This document shows, in pieces, positions 25,381 to 34,756 of a stretch of DNA of 64,000 nt. The notes under the pieces were generated by a model that was not told the DNA's origin, did not search any database, and worked only from the letters and a program-made list of their open reading frames with translations. The stretch is from Streptomyces phaeochromogenes. GTDB lineage: Bacteria > Actinomycetota > Actinomycetes > Streptomycetales > Streptomycetaceae. The stretch covers positions 1-64,000 of the forward strand of contig NZ_LIQZ01000013.1 of NCBI RefSeq assembly GCF_001418655.1, given 5' to 3'. Each line of letters starts with the position of its first letter. Within the stretch, counting starts at the first letter, position 1. Position numbers and translations under genes: made by a program.

Positions 25381-28200
25381 ATGAAACAGCAGGGCGTGCA
25401 CCCCGAAGACGCGGAGGGCACCTCTGAGGTTTCGTCGCGCCCGGACACCGGCGACGACTCGGACGAGCGCACTGCGAACGCTTCCGAGAAGCCCGATCTG
25501 ACCAAGAAGACGGACCCCGACGAGCGAGCCGACGGGCAGGCGGACACGCATAAGGAGAGGGGCGACGAGGCCGCGGACTGCGCCGACGACGACGCCCACA
25601 GCGAAGAGGTCGAGGGCGACGAACCGCTGCTCCCCGCGCGCGTGCACCGCCCTTCCGACCTGATGCGTCTCCTGGTGGGCGTGCTCGCGATCGCCCTGCT
25701 GCTGGCGATCGCCGCGTTCGCGCACGGCACGACGTCGGGGCTGGCGCAGGACATCAACAAGGGCACCGACGAGGCGCCCGACCTGCTGATCAAGATCGCG
25801 GGGCTCGCGTCGAGCATCGCGATCCTCCTGGTGCCGGTCGCGTTCGCCATCGAGCGGCTGATCAAACGCGACGGGCTGCGTATCGCCGACGGTGTGCTGG
25901 CCGCGGTCCTCGCACACGGAGTGACACTCGCCACAGACCTGTGGGTCGCCAAGGCGGCACCGGACTCGATCCAGAAGGCGCTCACACAGCCCTCCCCCGG
26001 CGACATCCACGCCCTCACCGACCCGGTGCACGGCTATCTCGCACCGGTGATCGCGTACATGACGGCCGTCGGCATGTCTCGCCGGCCACGCTGGCGCGCG
26101 GTGCTGTGGGTCGTGCTGATGCTCGACGCCTTCTCCATGCTGGTCACCGGCTACACGACCCCGTTCTCGATCATCCTGACCGTGCTGATCGGCTGGAGCG
26201 TGGCGTACGGGACGCTGTACGCGGTCGGCTCGCCGAACGTACGGCCCACGGGGCGGACCCTGATGGCGGGCCTGCGGCACGTCGGCTTCCACCCGGTGAG
26301 TGCGGCCAGGGACGAGACTCCGGAGGCCCTGGACGGCGACCGTGGCCGCCGGTACTTCGTGACGCTCCAGGACGGTCCACCGCTGGACGTCACGGTGGTC
26401 GACCGCGAGCAGCAGGCGCAGGGCTTCTTCTACCGCGTGTGGCGCCGTCTGACGCTGCGCGGCATCACCACGCGCCGCAGCCTCCAGTCACTGCGCCAGG
26501 CCCTGGAGCAGGAGGCCCTCCTCGCGTACGCGGCCATCGCGGCCGGAGCCAACGCGCCCAAGCTGATCGCGACGTCCGAGCTCGGCCCCGACGCCGTGAT
26601 GCTGGTCTACGAGCACACCGGTGGGCGCACGCTCGACTCGCTGCCGGACGAGGACATCACCGACGACCTGCTCCGGGACACCTGGCATCAGGTACAGGCG
26701 CTGCAGTCTCGGCGCATCGCGCACCGCAGGCTGGCCGGCGACGCGATCCTGGTGGATCGTTCCGGCACGGTGATCCTCACGGATCTGCGCAACGGCGAGA
26801 TCGCGGCCGGTGAGCTGCTGCTGCGCATGGACGTCGCCCAGCTGGTGACCACGCTCGGCCTGCGGGTCGGCGCGGAGCGCGCGGTGGCGTCGGCCGTCGG
26901 GGTGCTCGGCCCTGACGCGGTCGCGGACTGTCTGCCCATGCTGCAGCCCATCGCGCTCACGCGGTCCCACCGCGCGACGCTGCGGAAGCTGGCCCGGGAA
27001 CGGTCGGAGCGCGAGCGCGAGGCCGTTCTGGAAGCCTCCCGGCAGGCCAAACTGGCCCGCGCCGAGGAGCACGAGCACACTCCCGAGGCGACCAGGCCCG
27101 TCTTGGAGAAGCCCGACAAGAAGGCCGTACGCGCCGAACAGCGGGCCGAGAAACGCGCCATCGACGATGCCCTGGAGGAGGCGCGCGAGGAGGATCTGCT
27201 CACCCAGATCCGTCACCAGGTGCTCCTGATCAGGCCGCAGGCACCGGTCGAACCGGCCCGTCTGGAGCGCATCCGGCCGCGCACGCTGATCAGTTTCATC
27301 GCGGGCGCGTTCGGCGCGTACTTCCTGCTGACGCAGCTCACGCACATCGAGTTCGGCACGCTCTTCGACGAAGCGGAGTGGGGCTGGGTCGCCGCCGCCG
27401 TGCTCTTCTCGATGCTGAGCTACTTCGCGGCGGCCATGAGCCTGCTGGGCTTCGTGCCGGAGCGGGTGCCGTTCATGCGGACCGTGGCCGCGCAGGTCGC
27501 CGGGTCCTTCGTCAAGATCGTGGCGCCCGCGGCGGTGGGCGGTGTCGCCCTCAACACGCGGTTCCTCCAGCGCTCGGGGGTACGGCCGGGGCTCGCGGTG
27601 GCGAGTGTCGGCGCGTCGCAGCTGTTCGGGCTCGGCTGCCACATCCTGATGCTGCTCTCCTTCGGCTATCTGACCGGTACCGAGAAGACGCCCTCCTTGT
27701 CGCCGTCCAGGACCGTCATCGCAGGTCTGCTGACCGTGGCGGTCCTCGTCCTCGTGGTGACCTCGGTGCCGTTCCTGCGCAAATTCGTCGTCACGCGCGT
27801 GAGGTCGCTGTTCGCGGGTGTCGTGCCGCGCATGCTGGATGTGCTGCAGCGGCCTCAGAAGCTCCTCACCGGCATCGGCGGCATGCTTCTGCTGACGGCC
27901 TGCTTCGTGATGTGCCTCGACGCGTCGGTCCGGGCGTTCGGGACCGAGGGCATGCCCTCGCTGAGCATCGCCAGCGTCGCCGTGGTCTTCCTCGCCGGAA
28001 ACGCGCTCGGTTCCGCCGCGCCGACCCCGGGTGGCGTGGGCGCGGTCGAGGCGACCCTGACGGTCGGTCTGATCGCCGTCGGGCTCCCCAGCGAGGTCGC
28101 GGCGCCCGCCGTCCTCCTGTACCGACTGCTCACGCTGTGGCTGCCCGTGCTGCCGGGATGGCTGTTCTTCAACCACCTGACCCGCAAGGGCGCGCTCTGA
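25381..28200 (+). CDS. LPG-synthase-like (UPF0104) membrane protein with kinase-like middle domain
   Basis: A 939-residue protein. Residues 1-90 are acidic and disordered. About 93-300 contain several membrane helices. About 329-500 look like a degenerate protein or aminoglycoside kinase: an Ala-rich N-lobe, AHRRLAGDAILVD at about 446-458 resembling a catalytic loop, and TDLRNGEI resembling a DFG region. Residues 530-610 are charged and coiled. About 635-939 is an UPF0104/lysylphosphatidylglycerol-synthase transmembrane domain with TPGGVGAVEAT (about 880). The aminoacyl-transferase domain of MprF is absent. Exact substrate unknown. The RBS (AAGAAGAG) is modest. Confidence 0.85.
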   Translation: MKQQGVHPEDAEGTSEVSSRPDTGDDSDERTANASEKPDLTKKTDPDERADGQADTHKERGDEAADCADDDAHSEEVEGDEPLLPARVHRPSDLMRLLVGVLAIALLLAIAAFAHGTTSGLAQDINKGTDEAPDLLIKIAGLASSIAILLVPVAFAIERLIKRDGLRIADGVLAAVLAHGVTLATDLWVAKAAPDSIQKALTQPSPGDIHALTDPVHGYLAPVIAYMTAVGMSRRPRWRAVLWVVLMLDAFSMLVTGYTTPFSIILTVLIGWSVAYGTLYAVGSPNVRPTGRTLMAGLRHVGFHPVSAARDETPEALDGDRGRRYFVTLQDGPPLDVTVVDREQQAQGFFYRVWRRLTLRGITTRRSLQSLRQALEQEALLAYAAIAAGANAPKLIATSELGPDAVMLVYEHTGGRTLDSLPDEDITDDLLRDTWHQVQALQSRRIAHRRLAGDAILVDRSGTVILTDLRNGEIAAGELLLRMDVAQLVTTLGLRVGAERAVASAVGVLGPDAVADCLPMLQPIALTRSHRATLRKLARERSEREREAVLEASRQAKLARAEEHEHTPEATRPVLEKPDKKAVRAEQRAEKRAIDDALEEAREEDLLTQIRHQVLLIRPQAPVEPARLERIRPRTLISFIAGAFGAYFLLTQLTHIEFGTLFDEAEWGWVAAAVLFSMLSYFAAAMSLLGFVPERVPFMRTVAAQVAGSFVKIVAPAAVGGVALNTRFLQRSGVRPGLAVASVGASQLFGLGCHILMLLSFGYLTGTEKTPSLSPSRTVIAGLLTVAVLVLVVTSVPFLRKFVVTRVRSLFAGVVPRMLDVLQRPQKLLTGIGGMLLLTACFVMCLDASVRAFGTEGMPSLSIASVAVVFLAGNALGSAAPTPGGVGAVEATLTVGLIAVGLPSEVAAPAVLLYRLLTLWLPVLPGWLFFNHLTRKGAL

Positions 28201-28337
28201 CCCCTGAGGTGCCCCTGGAGCCGCCCCTGAGCTGCCCCCTGGGAGACGAGAGCGCGCTCCGCGGAAGGGCGTAGGGGCTCTCACCCGCACGGCCCGTGCC
28301 CCGAGCGCCCCGCCCCGGGCGACCTCAGGATGGGAGC

Positions 28338-29888
28338 ATGCCGAACCCTTCCCCGCTGCGGGCCGCCGCCCTGACCGCCACCGCCGTTCTGCTGTCGGCG
28401 GCCCTCGCCGGCTGTGGCGGCGACGGTGACTCCAAGGACGAGGATCTGTCGGCGCAGAAGCTGAGCTGGAAGGACTGCCCGGAGCCCTCCGAGGCCGAAG
28501 GCGGCGGAGACGCACCGTCGCCCCTGCCGGACGGTGACACGTGGAAATGCGCGACCCTCAAGGCGCCCCTCGACTGGGACAAGCCCGAAGGGGACACGAT
28601 CGGGCTCGCGCTGATTCGCGCGGAGGCGAGCGGCGCCAAGGACCAGCGCATCGGCTCACTGATCTTCAACTTCGGCGGCCCTGGCGGCTCGGGCGTGACC
28701 ACCCTCCCCGCGTTCGGCCAGGACTACGAGCAACTGCGCACCCGCTACGACCTGGTCAGTTTCGATCCCCGGGGCGTCGGCCGCAGCGCGGGCGTGAAGT
28801 GCGAGAGCAACGAACAACTCGACGAGTACTTCCAGCAGGACGCCACTCCCGACGACACGGCCGAGCAGAAGACGCTCCTGGACAACACCAAGGGGTTCAA
28901 CGCTGCCTGTGAGAAGAACTCCGGCAAGACCCTCCCGCACGTGCGCACCACCGACGCGGCCCGCGACATGGACCTGATGCGGCAGGTCCTCGGCGACGAA
29001 AAGCTGCACTACTTCGGCATCTCGTACGGCACGGAACTGGGCGGCGTGTACGCCCACTTGTTCCCCAAGAAGGTGGGGCGGGCCGTCTTCGACGCGGTCG
29101 TGGACCCGACCCAGAACTCGGAGCAGGGGTCGCTCGGGCAGGCCAAGGGCTTCCAGCTCGCGCTCGACAACTTCGCCGAGGACTGCACGTCGAAGACGGA
29201 GGACTGTCCGCTCGGCGACAGCGCCCAGGACGTCAAGGACCGGATCGCCAAACTGCTCACGGACCTCGACAGCAAGCCCATCCCGGGCGTCTTCCCCCGG
29301 CAGCTGACCCAGACCGCAGCCACCAGCGGCATCGCGCAGTCCCTGTACTCGAAGGACTTCTGGGAGTACCTGACCGAGGGGCTCCAGCAGGCGTACGACG
29401 GTGACGGCAGGGTGCTGATGCTGCTGGCCGACTCGATGAACGGGCGTAATCAGGACGGCGAGTACAGCAACATCGCCGCCGCCAACGTCTCCATCAACTG
29501 CGCCGACGACAAGCCCCGCTACACCACCGCCGACGTGCAGGCGAAGCTTCCGGAGTTCCGTGAGGCCTCGCCCCTCTTCGGCGACTATCTGGCGTGGGGC
29601 CTGGTCGGCTGCACCGACTGGGCCGTGGCGGGCGCCGCCGACCACCCGGACGTGAGCGCGCCGGGCTCGGCGCCGATCCTCGTGGTCGGTAACACCGGCG
29701 ACCCGGCGACGCCTTACGAGGGAGCCCGCAAGATGGTGGACTCGCTGGGCAAGGGCGTCGGGGTGGAGCTGACGTACAAGGGCCAGGGGCACGGGTCGTA
29801 CGACAGCGGAAACAAGTGTGTGCGCGACGCCGTGAACGGCTACCTGCTGAACGGCAAGGTCCCGCCGAGCGGCAAGGTCTGCTCGTGA
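28338..29888 (+). CDS. Tap-type lipoprotein alpha/beta-hydrolase (tripeptidyl aminopeptidase family), copy 1
   Basis: A 516-residue secreted lipoprotein: the signal peptide ends in lipobox LAGC (Cys about 26). The alpha/beta-hydrolase signatures are NFGGPGGSG (oxyanion), GISYGTELGG (nucleophile Ser), VVGNTGDPATPYEGA (Asp region) and GQGHGSY (His). This is the Tap/SlpD/SlpE family of surface-bound peptidases that cut tripeptides from protein N-termini. ATG 28338 has AGGA 7 nt upstream. It is followed by a paralogue, as in the tandem slpD-slpE pair I recall from S. lividans. Confidence 0.9.
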   Translation: MPNPSPLRAAALTATAVLLSAALAGCGGDGDSKDEDLSAQKLSWKDCPEPSEAEGGGDAPSPLPDGDTWKCATLKAPLDWDKPEGDTIGLALIRAEASGAKDQRIGSLIFNFGGPGGSGVTTLPAFGQDYEQLRTRYDLVSFDPRGVGRSAGVKCESNEQLDEYFQQDATPDDTAEQKTLLDNTKGFNAACEKNSGKTLPHVRTTDAARDMDLMRQVLGDEKLHYFGISYGTELGGVYAHLFPKKVGRAVFDAVVDPTQNSEQGSLGQAKGFQLALDNFAEDCTSKTEDCPLGDSAQDVKDRIAKLLTDLDSKPIPGVFPRQLTQTAATSGIAQSLYSKDFWEYLTEGLQQAYDGDGRVLMLLADSMNGRNQDGEYSNIAAANVSINCADDKPRYTTADVQAKLPEFREASPLFGDYLAWGLVGCTDWAVAGAADHPDVSAPGSAPILVVGNTGDPATPYEGARKMVDSLGKGVGVELTYKGQGHGSYDSGNKCVRDAVNGYLLNGKVPPSGKVCS

Positions 29889-30006
29889 AATAGCAGGTCA
29901 GACGGTTATCCACAGGGCATCACGGCGCTCGCGGCCATCTGCCTACTATTGCCTGACTGTCATCCGCGACATCCGGCGGACGACGCCCGCGAGGGGGGAA
30001 GTGTTC

Positions 30007-31551
30007 ATGGCGCGTATCGCACGGTGGACGGCTGTGGCCGCCGCCGCGTTGCTGGTGGCCGGCTGCAGCGGCTCGTCCGGGAGCGACGGGGACGAGAGCA
30101 AGGACGACGGAAGGCCGCCTGCCGCGGCGCCCTCCGACACCACCGGGCTGCCCGCTTCCCTCACTTCGCAGAAGCTCGACTGGGAAGGCTGCAAGGCCAC
30201 GGGGACAGGCCCCGCTCCGGGCGACGACTGGCGATGCGCGACGCTCAAGGTGCCGCTGGACTGGTCGAAGCCGACGGGCGAGACCATCGGCATAGCGCTG
30301 ATCCGCAGCGAGTCCAGCGGCTCCTCGGACGAGCGCATCGGCTCGCTGCTGTTCAACTTCGGCGGCCCGGGCGGCTCGGGCGTCGACTATCTGCCGCCGT
30401 ACGGGCCCACGTTCGCCGAGCTCCACAAGCGGTACGACCTGGTGAGCTGGGACCCGCGCGGCGTCGCGGCCAGCGAGGGCGTGCGCTGTCGCGACAACAA
30501 GGAGATCCAGACGGCCGAGTCGGTCGACACCACGCCGGACACCTCCGCGGAGGAGACCACGTTCTTCCAGGACGCGGCCGACTTCGGCAAGGGCTGCGAG
30601 GAGTCGGCGGGCAAGCTCATGGAGCATGTCTCGACGACGGACACGGCCCGGGACATGGACCTGATGCGCCATGTCCTCGGCGACCAGAAGATGCACTACT
30701 TCGGCATCTCGTACGGCACGGAACTGGGCGGCGTGTACGCCCACTTGTTCCCCAAGAACGTGGGGCGCCTGCTCCTCGACGCGGTCGTCGACCCGAGCGC
30801 GGGCACGGTGGGCCACGCCAAGAACCAGGCCAAGGGCTTCCAGCGCGCCCTGGAGGACTACCTCAAGTCGACGGGCCAGGACCCGCAGGAGGGCTCCCAG
30901 AAGATCGCGGACCTGCTGAAGCGGATCGACTCCGAACCACTGCCGACGGCGAGCGGCCGCGACCTCACCCAACAGCTGGCCCTCACGGGCGTCATCTACC
31001 CGCTCTACAGCAAGTCGTCCTGGCCCGCGCTCACCAGCGCGCTCGAAGCGGCCGAGGACGGCGACGGTACGGAACTGCTCGCGCAGGCGGACGGCTACAA
31101 CGACCGTGACGCGTCGGGGCGCTATGGCACGACGACGCATTCACAACGGGTCATATCGTGCTTGGACGACAAGGAGCGGCCGACGCCCGAGGAGGCGAAG
31201 GCGCTGCTCCCCGAGTTCCGGAAGATCTCGCCCGTCTTCGGCGATTCGATGGGCTGGGACACGGCGGGCTGGTGCCACAACTGGCCGGTGGCCGGCCAGC
31301 ACGAGACGGCGGAGGTGAGCGCGCCCGGCGCGGAGCCCGTCCTGGTGGTGGGCAACACCGGCGACCCTGCGACGCCGTACGAGGGCGCCCGCAAGATGGC
31401 CGACGAGCTGGGCAAGGGCGTCGGTGTGCAGCTCACCTGGAAGGGCGAGGGACACGGGGCGTACGGCAGCGGGAGCGACTGTGTCGACAGCACGGTGAAC
31501 GACTACCTGCTGGACGGGAAGGTGCCGAAGGACGGCAAGGTCTGCGAGTAG
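30007..31551 (+). CDS. Tap-type lipoprotein alpha/beta-hydrolase, copy 2
   Basis: A 514-residue paralogue of the preceding gene with the same layout: lipobox VAGC, NFGGPGGSG, GISYGTELGG, VVGNTGDPATPYEGA and GEGHGAYG. ATG 30007 is chosen because GAGGGGGGAA ends 6 nt before it, whereas the upstream GTG at 30001 touches the RBS. A 67-nt block spanning the nucleophile is identical at DNA level in both copies (29005-29071 and 30692-30758). It is secreted and membrane-anchored, with a probable peptidase role. Confidence 0.9.
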   Translation: MARIARWTAVAAAALLVAGCSGSSGSDGDESKDDGRPPAAAPSDTTGLPASLTSQKLDWEGCKATGTGPAPGDDWRCATLKVPLDWSKPTGETIGIALIRSESSGSSDERIGSLLFNFGGPGGSGVDYLPPYGPTFAELHKRYDLVSWDPRGVAASEGVRCRDNKEIQTAESVDTTPDTSAEETTFFQDAADFGKGCEESAGKLMEHVSTTDTARDMDLMRHVLGDQKMHYFGISYGTELGGVYAHLFPKNVGRLLLDAVVDPSAGTVGHAKNQAKGFQRALEDYLKSTGQDPQEGSQKIADLLKRIDSEPLPTASGRDLTQQLALTGVIYPLYSKSSWPALTSALEAAEDGDGTELLAQADGYNDRDASGRYGTTTHSQRVISCLDDKERPTPEEAKALLPEFRKISPVFGDSMGWDTAGWCHNWPVAGQHETAEVSAPGAEPVLVVGNTGDPATPYEGARKMADELGKGVGVQLTWKGEGHGAYGSGSDCVDSTVNDYLLDGKVPKDGKVCE

Positions 31552-31598
31552 CGGTCCGGGCCGTCCCGACGGGAGCGATCCCGACCGGGGCGACGAAA

Positions 31599-31629
31599 AG
31601 GGGCCCGGCACACCTGGTGCCGGGCCCCT
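31599..31629. terminator. Bidirectional terminator
   Basis: A perfect 13-bp stem, AGGGGCCCGGCAC (31599-31611) with GTGCCGGGCCCCT (31617-31629), and a 5-nt loop lie between the second Tap-like gene and moeZ, which converge. Confidence 0.75.
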
Positions 31630-31661
31630 CGCCGCAAGACCTGTGCCTGCGAAGCCTGCCC

Positions 31662-32840
31662 CTAGTAGATGGGCTTCTCCGGCTCGATCTGGTTGACCCA
31701 GCCGATCACGCCGCCGCCCACGTGCACGGCGTCCGCGAATCCGGCCGACTTGAGGACCGCGAGGACCTCCGCACTGCGGACACCCGTCTTGCAGTGCAGG
31801 ACGATCTTCTTGTCCTGCGGAAGGGTCTCCAGGGCGGTGCCCATGAGGAACTCGTTCTTCGGGATCAGCTTGGCGCCGGGGATCGAGACGATCTCGTACT
31901 CGTTGATCTCGCGGACGTCGATGATCTCGATGTTCTCGCCGTCGTCGATCCACTCCTTGAGCTGCTTGGGAGTGATCGTCGAGCCGGCCGCCGCTTCCTG
32001 GGCCTCTTCGGAGACGACGCCGCAGAAGGCCTCGTAGTCGATGAGCTCGGTGACGGTGGGGTTCTCGCCGCAGACCGCGCAGTTCGGGTCCTTGCGGACC
32101 TTGACCTGGCGGTACTGCATCTCCAGGGCGTCGTAGATCATCAGGCGACCGAGGAGCGGCTCGCCGATGCCCGCGAGGAGCTTGATGGCCTCGTTGACCT
32201 GGATGGAACCGATGGACGCGCACAGCACACCGAGGACGCCGCCCTCGGCGCAGGAGGGGACCATGCCCGGCGGCGGGGGCTCCGGGTAGAGGCAGCGGTA
32301 GCAGGGGCCGTGCTCGGACCAGAACACCGAGGCCTGGCCGTCGAAGCGGTAGATCGAGCCCCAGACGTACGGCTTGTTGAGCAGCACGCACGCGTCGTTG
32401 ACCAGGTAGCGGGTCGCGAAGTTGTCCGTGCCGTCGACGATCAGGTCGTACTGGCTGAAGATGTCCATCACGTTCTCGGCCTCGAGCCGCTCTTCGTGAA
32501 GGACCACGTTCACGTACGGGTTGATGCCCAGCACGCTGTCCCGGGCCGACGCGGCCTTGGAGCGGCCGATGTCCGCCTGGCTGTGGATGATCTGGCGCTG
32601 CAGGTTCGACTCGTCGACCTCGTCGAACTCCACGATGCCGAGCGTGCCCACGCCCGCGGCGGCCAGGTACATCAGCGCCGGCGAGCCCAGGCCGCCGGCG
32701 CCCACACAGAGCACCTTGGCGTTCTTCAGCCGCTTCTGCCCGTCCATGCCCACGTCGGGGATGATCAGGTGGCGGGAGTACCTGCGGACCTCGTCTACGG
32801 TGAGCTCAGCAGCTGGCTCGACCAGGGGTGGCAGCGACAC
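31662..32840 (-). CDS. moeZ: MoeZ adenylyltransferase/sulfurtransferase
   Basis: A 392-residue fusion. The N-terminal E1/MoeB domain has GAGGLG (47-52) and zinc cysteines (CYRC and CAVC). The C-terminal rhodanese domain has active-site Cys350 in CKTGVR. MoeZ adenylates and sulfurates small sulfur carriers for molybdopterin, thiamine and other sulfur metabolites. The GTG start has CGGAG 7 nt upstream. The gap to the upstream spherulin-4-type gene is only 63 bp in the same direction, so read-through is possible. Confidence 0.95.
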   Translation of the reverse strand: MSLPPLVEPAAELTVDEVRRYSRHLIIPDVGMDGQKRLKNAKVLCVGAGGLGSPALMYLAAAGVGTLGIVEFDEVDESNLQRQIIHSQADIGRSKAASARDSVLGINPYVNVVLHEERLEAENVMDIFSQYDLIVDGTDNFATRYLVNDACVLLNKPYVWGSIYRFDGQASVFWSEHGPCYRCLYPEPPPPGMVPSCAEGGVLGVLCASIGSIQVNEAIKLLAGIGEPLLGRLMIYDALEMQYRQVKVRKDPNCAVCGENPTVTELIDYEAFCGVVSEEAQEAAAGSTITPKQLKEWIDDGENIEIIDVREINEYEIVSIPGAKLIPKNEFLMGTALETLPQDKKIVLHCKTGVRSAEVLAVLKSAGFADAVHVGGGVIGWVNQIEPEKPIY

Positions 32841-32903
32841 GGGGACTCCGTTGGTCGGTCAATCACTACAGTTGTTCTCCCCGTAACACTGCCACGCCCT
32901 TCT

Positions 32904-33662
32904 TCATTCCGAGACACCCGTTCCGACCCGCGAGACGATCTCGTCCCAGTAGCCGGGCATGCTCTCCCAGGGATCGGCCGAACCCCCGCGAGCCGTGCGG
33001 TCGGTGAAGTAGATCGTCGAGGCGCCCTGCCAGCGGGCGATGCGCAGCGCCTCGTCGAGATGGCCGCGGGGCACGCTGTGCACGAAGTGGCAGAAGCGCT
33101 CGGGCGGGTACTCGGCGGTCCACTCGGCCACCTGCGACCAGCGGTAATCGCTCCAGGGCCCGGCGAAGGTCACCAACTGGTCGGCGGCCTCGGCGTATCC
33201 GGGATACGGGTGGGTGCCGTGGCCGAGGACGATGTGGCCCTCACGGCCCTCGCCGAAGAGCGCGCGCAGGGTGGTGGCCGTGCGACGGATCTCGGGCAAG
33301 GCTGTCCGCTCCGTGGGACAGCGGTCCAGGAGGAAGCCGTCGACCTGGTACCAGTCGCGATAGCGGTGCGCGTCGGAGACAAGCTCACCGAAGGCTCGTG
33401 CGCCGTACGTCACATCCAGGTGGCCGAGGACACGGACGCCCGCGTTGCGCAGGCGTCCGGCCGCCTCCAGGCAGCGGGGGTCGGGGCGGGTGCCGGGGCC
33501 GTCGGCGACGTTCAGGACGACCCAGTGCAAGGGGGTTCCGGGGCGGGTGAGTTCGCCCCATTCGACCGGGGCGACAAGGGGGTGCGCATACCCGGGGATG
33601 CCGAAGCCGACCTGTAAATCGGTGCTCGCGGTGCCCGTTGCGGTGCTGGTCAGATGCGGCAT
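32904..33662 (-). CDS. Spherulation-specific family 4 (GH135-like) protein
   Basis: A 252-residue TIM-barrel-type protein of the spherulin-4 family (PF12138). GFGIPGYAHPLV opens the first strand, and VDGFLLDRCP carries an Asp at the strand end that in fungal Sph3 and PelA-type glycosidases is catalytic. These enzymes cleave galactosaminogalactan or Pel-like galactosamine polymers. No signal peptide is seen, so intracellular or unconventional action is implied. Its ATG lies inside the end of the upstream epimerase (13-nt overlap), showing coupling in the same operon. Confidence 0.82.
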   Translation of the reverse strand: MPHLTSTATGTASTDLQVGFGIPGYAHPLVAPVEWGELTRPGTPLHWVVLNVADGPGTRPDPRCLEAAGRLRNAGVRVLGHLDVTYGARAFGELVSDAHRYRDWYQVDGFLLDRCPTERTALPEIRRTATTLRALFGEGREGHIVLGHGTHPYPGYAEAADQLVTFAGPWSDYRWSQVAEWTAEYPPERFCHFVHSVPRGHLDEALRIARWQGASTIYFTDRTARGGSADPWESMPGYWDEIVSRVGTGVSE

Positions 33663-34609
33663 GCCGCCTCCATCCAGATATCGGCGAGGGATTCCTCGAG
33701 GTTGATCCGGGGGCGCCAGCCGAGCCGGTCGCGTGCGGTGCGCACGTCGGCCTGCTGCCAGCTGCCGCAGCCGTCCGGGTAGGGGTAGGCGGCCGGGGCC
33801 GTGTGCTCCGCCTCGGAGCGGGGGTGGCCGATGGACGGCCTGACCGGGACGGGCGGTCCGTCGAGTTCGTGCAGGGCACCGCCGTAGCCGGCGACGCGTG
33901 CGAGGACGGAGGCGGCGTCGCGGAGGCGTACGGCACGACCGGATCCGATGTTGATGACGCCCTGTGCGGCGGAGAGGGAGGCGGCATGGACGGCACGGGC
34001 GACGTCGCGTACGTCGATGAAGTCGCGCTGGACACCGAGGCCACCGAGTTTGAGTTCGCCGTCGCCGGACTGCATGGCGCGGCGCATGGCCTCGGCGAGG
34101 CGGCCGAGGGGCGAGCCGGCCGGGGTGCCGGGTCCGGCGGGCGAGAACACGCGCAGGACGACGGCGTCGAGGCCGGACCCGAGGACCAGTTCGGTGGCCG
34201 CGAGCTTGCTGACGCCGTACGGGCCGCCGGGGCGGGGCACGGCGTCCTCGGCCGTGGAGGAGCCGGGCTGGCTGGGGCCGTACTCCGCGCCGCAGCCGAT
34301 CTGCACGAGGCGCGCCCCGCAGCCGCTGCGGCGCAGGGCTTCGCAGACGGTGGCGACGGCGACGGTGTTGTGCCGGGTCAGCTCGCGGGCGCCGCCGCGG
34401 GTGGCTCCGGCGCAGTTGACGACGACGCCGGGGTGCACCGCGTCCAGGAAGCGGGTGAGCGCTCCCGGACTGCCGCTGGCGAGGTCGAAGCGCACGTCCG
34501 CGTCGTCACCCCGGCCGAGCGCGGTGAGTTGCACGGCGGGGTCGGCGAGCAGACGGTCGGCGACGAAGCGGCCCAGGTATCCGTTGGCTCCGATCAGCAG
34601 CACCCTCAT
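33650..34609 (-). CDS. NAD-dependent sugar epimerase/dehydratase
   Basis: A 319-residue extended SDR with GANGYLG (8-14), a catalytic-type YGVSK motif and RDFIDVRDVARA, a typical nucleotide-sugar epimerase layout. Substrate is unknown; a UDP-HexNAc or dTDP-sugar is plausible. Its start ATG overlaps the TGA of a 15-codon upstream frame with a strong RBS. It overlaps the spherulin-4-like gene downstream. The setting with a PelF-type transferase suggests precursor supply for an exopolysaccharide. Confidence 0.88.
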   Translation of the reverse strand: MRVLLIGANGYLGRFVADRLLADPAVQLTALGRGDDADVRFDLASGSPGALTRFLDAVHPGVVVNCAGATRGGARELTRHNTVAVATVCEALRRSGCGARLVQIGCGAEYGPSQPGSSTAEDAVPRPGGPYGVSKLAATELVLGSGLDAVVLRVFSPAGPGTPAGSPLGRLAEAMRRAMQSGDGELKLGGLGVQRDFIDVRDVARAVHAASLSAAQGVINIGSGRAVRLRDAASVLARVAGYGGALHELDGPPVPVRPSIGHPRSEAEHTAPAAYPYPDGCGSWQQADVRTARDRLGWRPRINLEESLADIWMEAACRI

Positions 34610-34653
34610 CGGGCGGCTCCCGGGGCGGATTCTCCGATGCGGAGGGTGATCAT
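34606..34653 (-). CDS. 15-codon leader ORF before the epimerase
   Basis: ATG at 34653 is preceded by AAGGAGAA at ideal distance and encodes MITLRIGESAPGAAR. The TGA overlaps the epimerase ATG (ATGA). It may serve as a translational coupler, since the epimerase has no comparable RBS of its own. Too short for homology judgement. Confidence 0.35.
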   Translation of the reverse strand: MITLRIGESAPGAAR

Positions 34654-34696
34654 CTGGCGTTCTCCTTCAGGGTGTTGCCGTGGGTCGTGCGGAAGG

Positions 34697-34718
34697 CCCG
34701 CGGTGTCGGCCCCGCGGG
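34697..34718 (-). terminator. Small hairpin between membrane-protein and epimerase genes
   Basis: CCCGCGG (34697-34703) pairs with CCGCGGG (34712-34718), 39 bp past the membrane-protein stop. It may attenuate or process the operon mRNA. Confidence 0.3.
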
Positions 34719-34756
34719 AAGGGCGCTCGGCACGGAGGCCGGGCGCCGGGGGCGGT

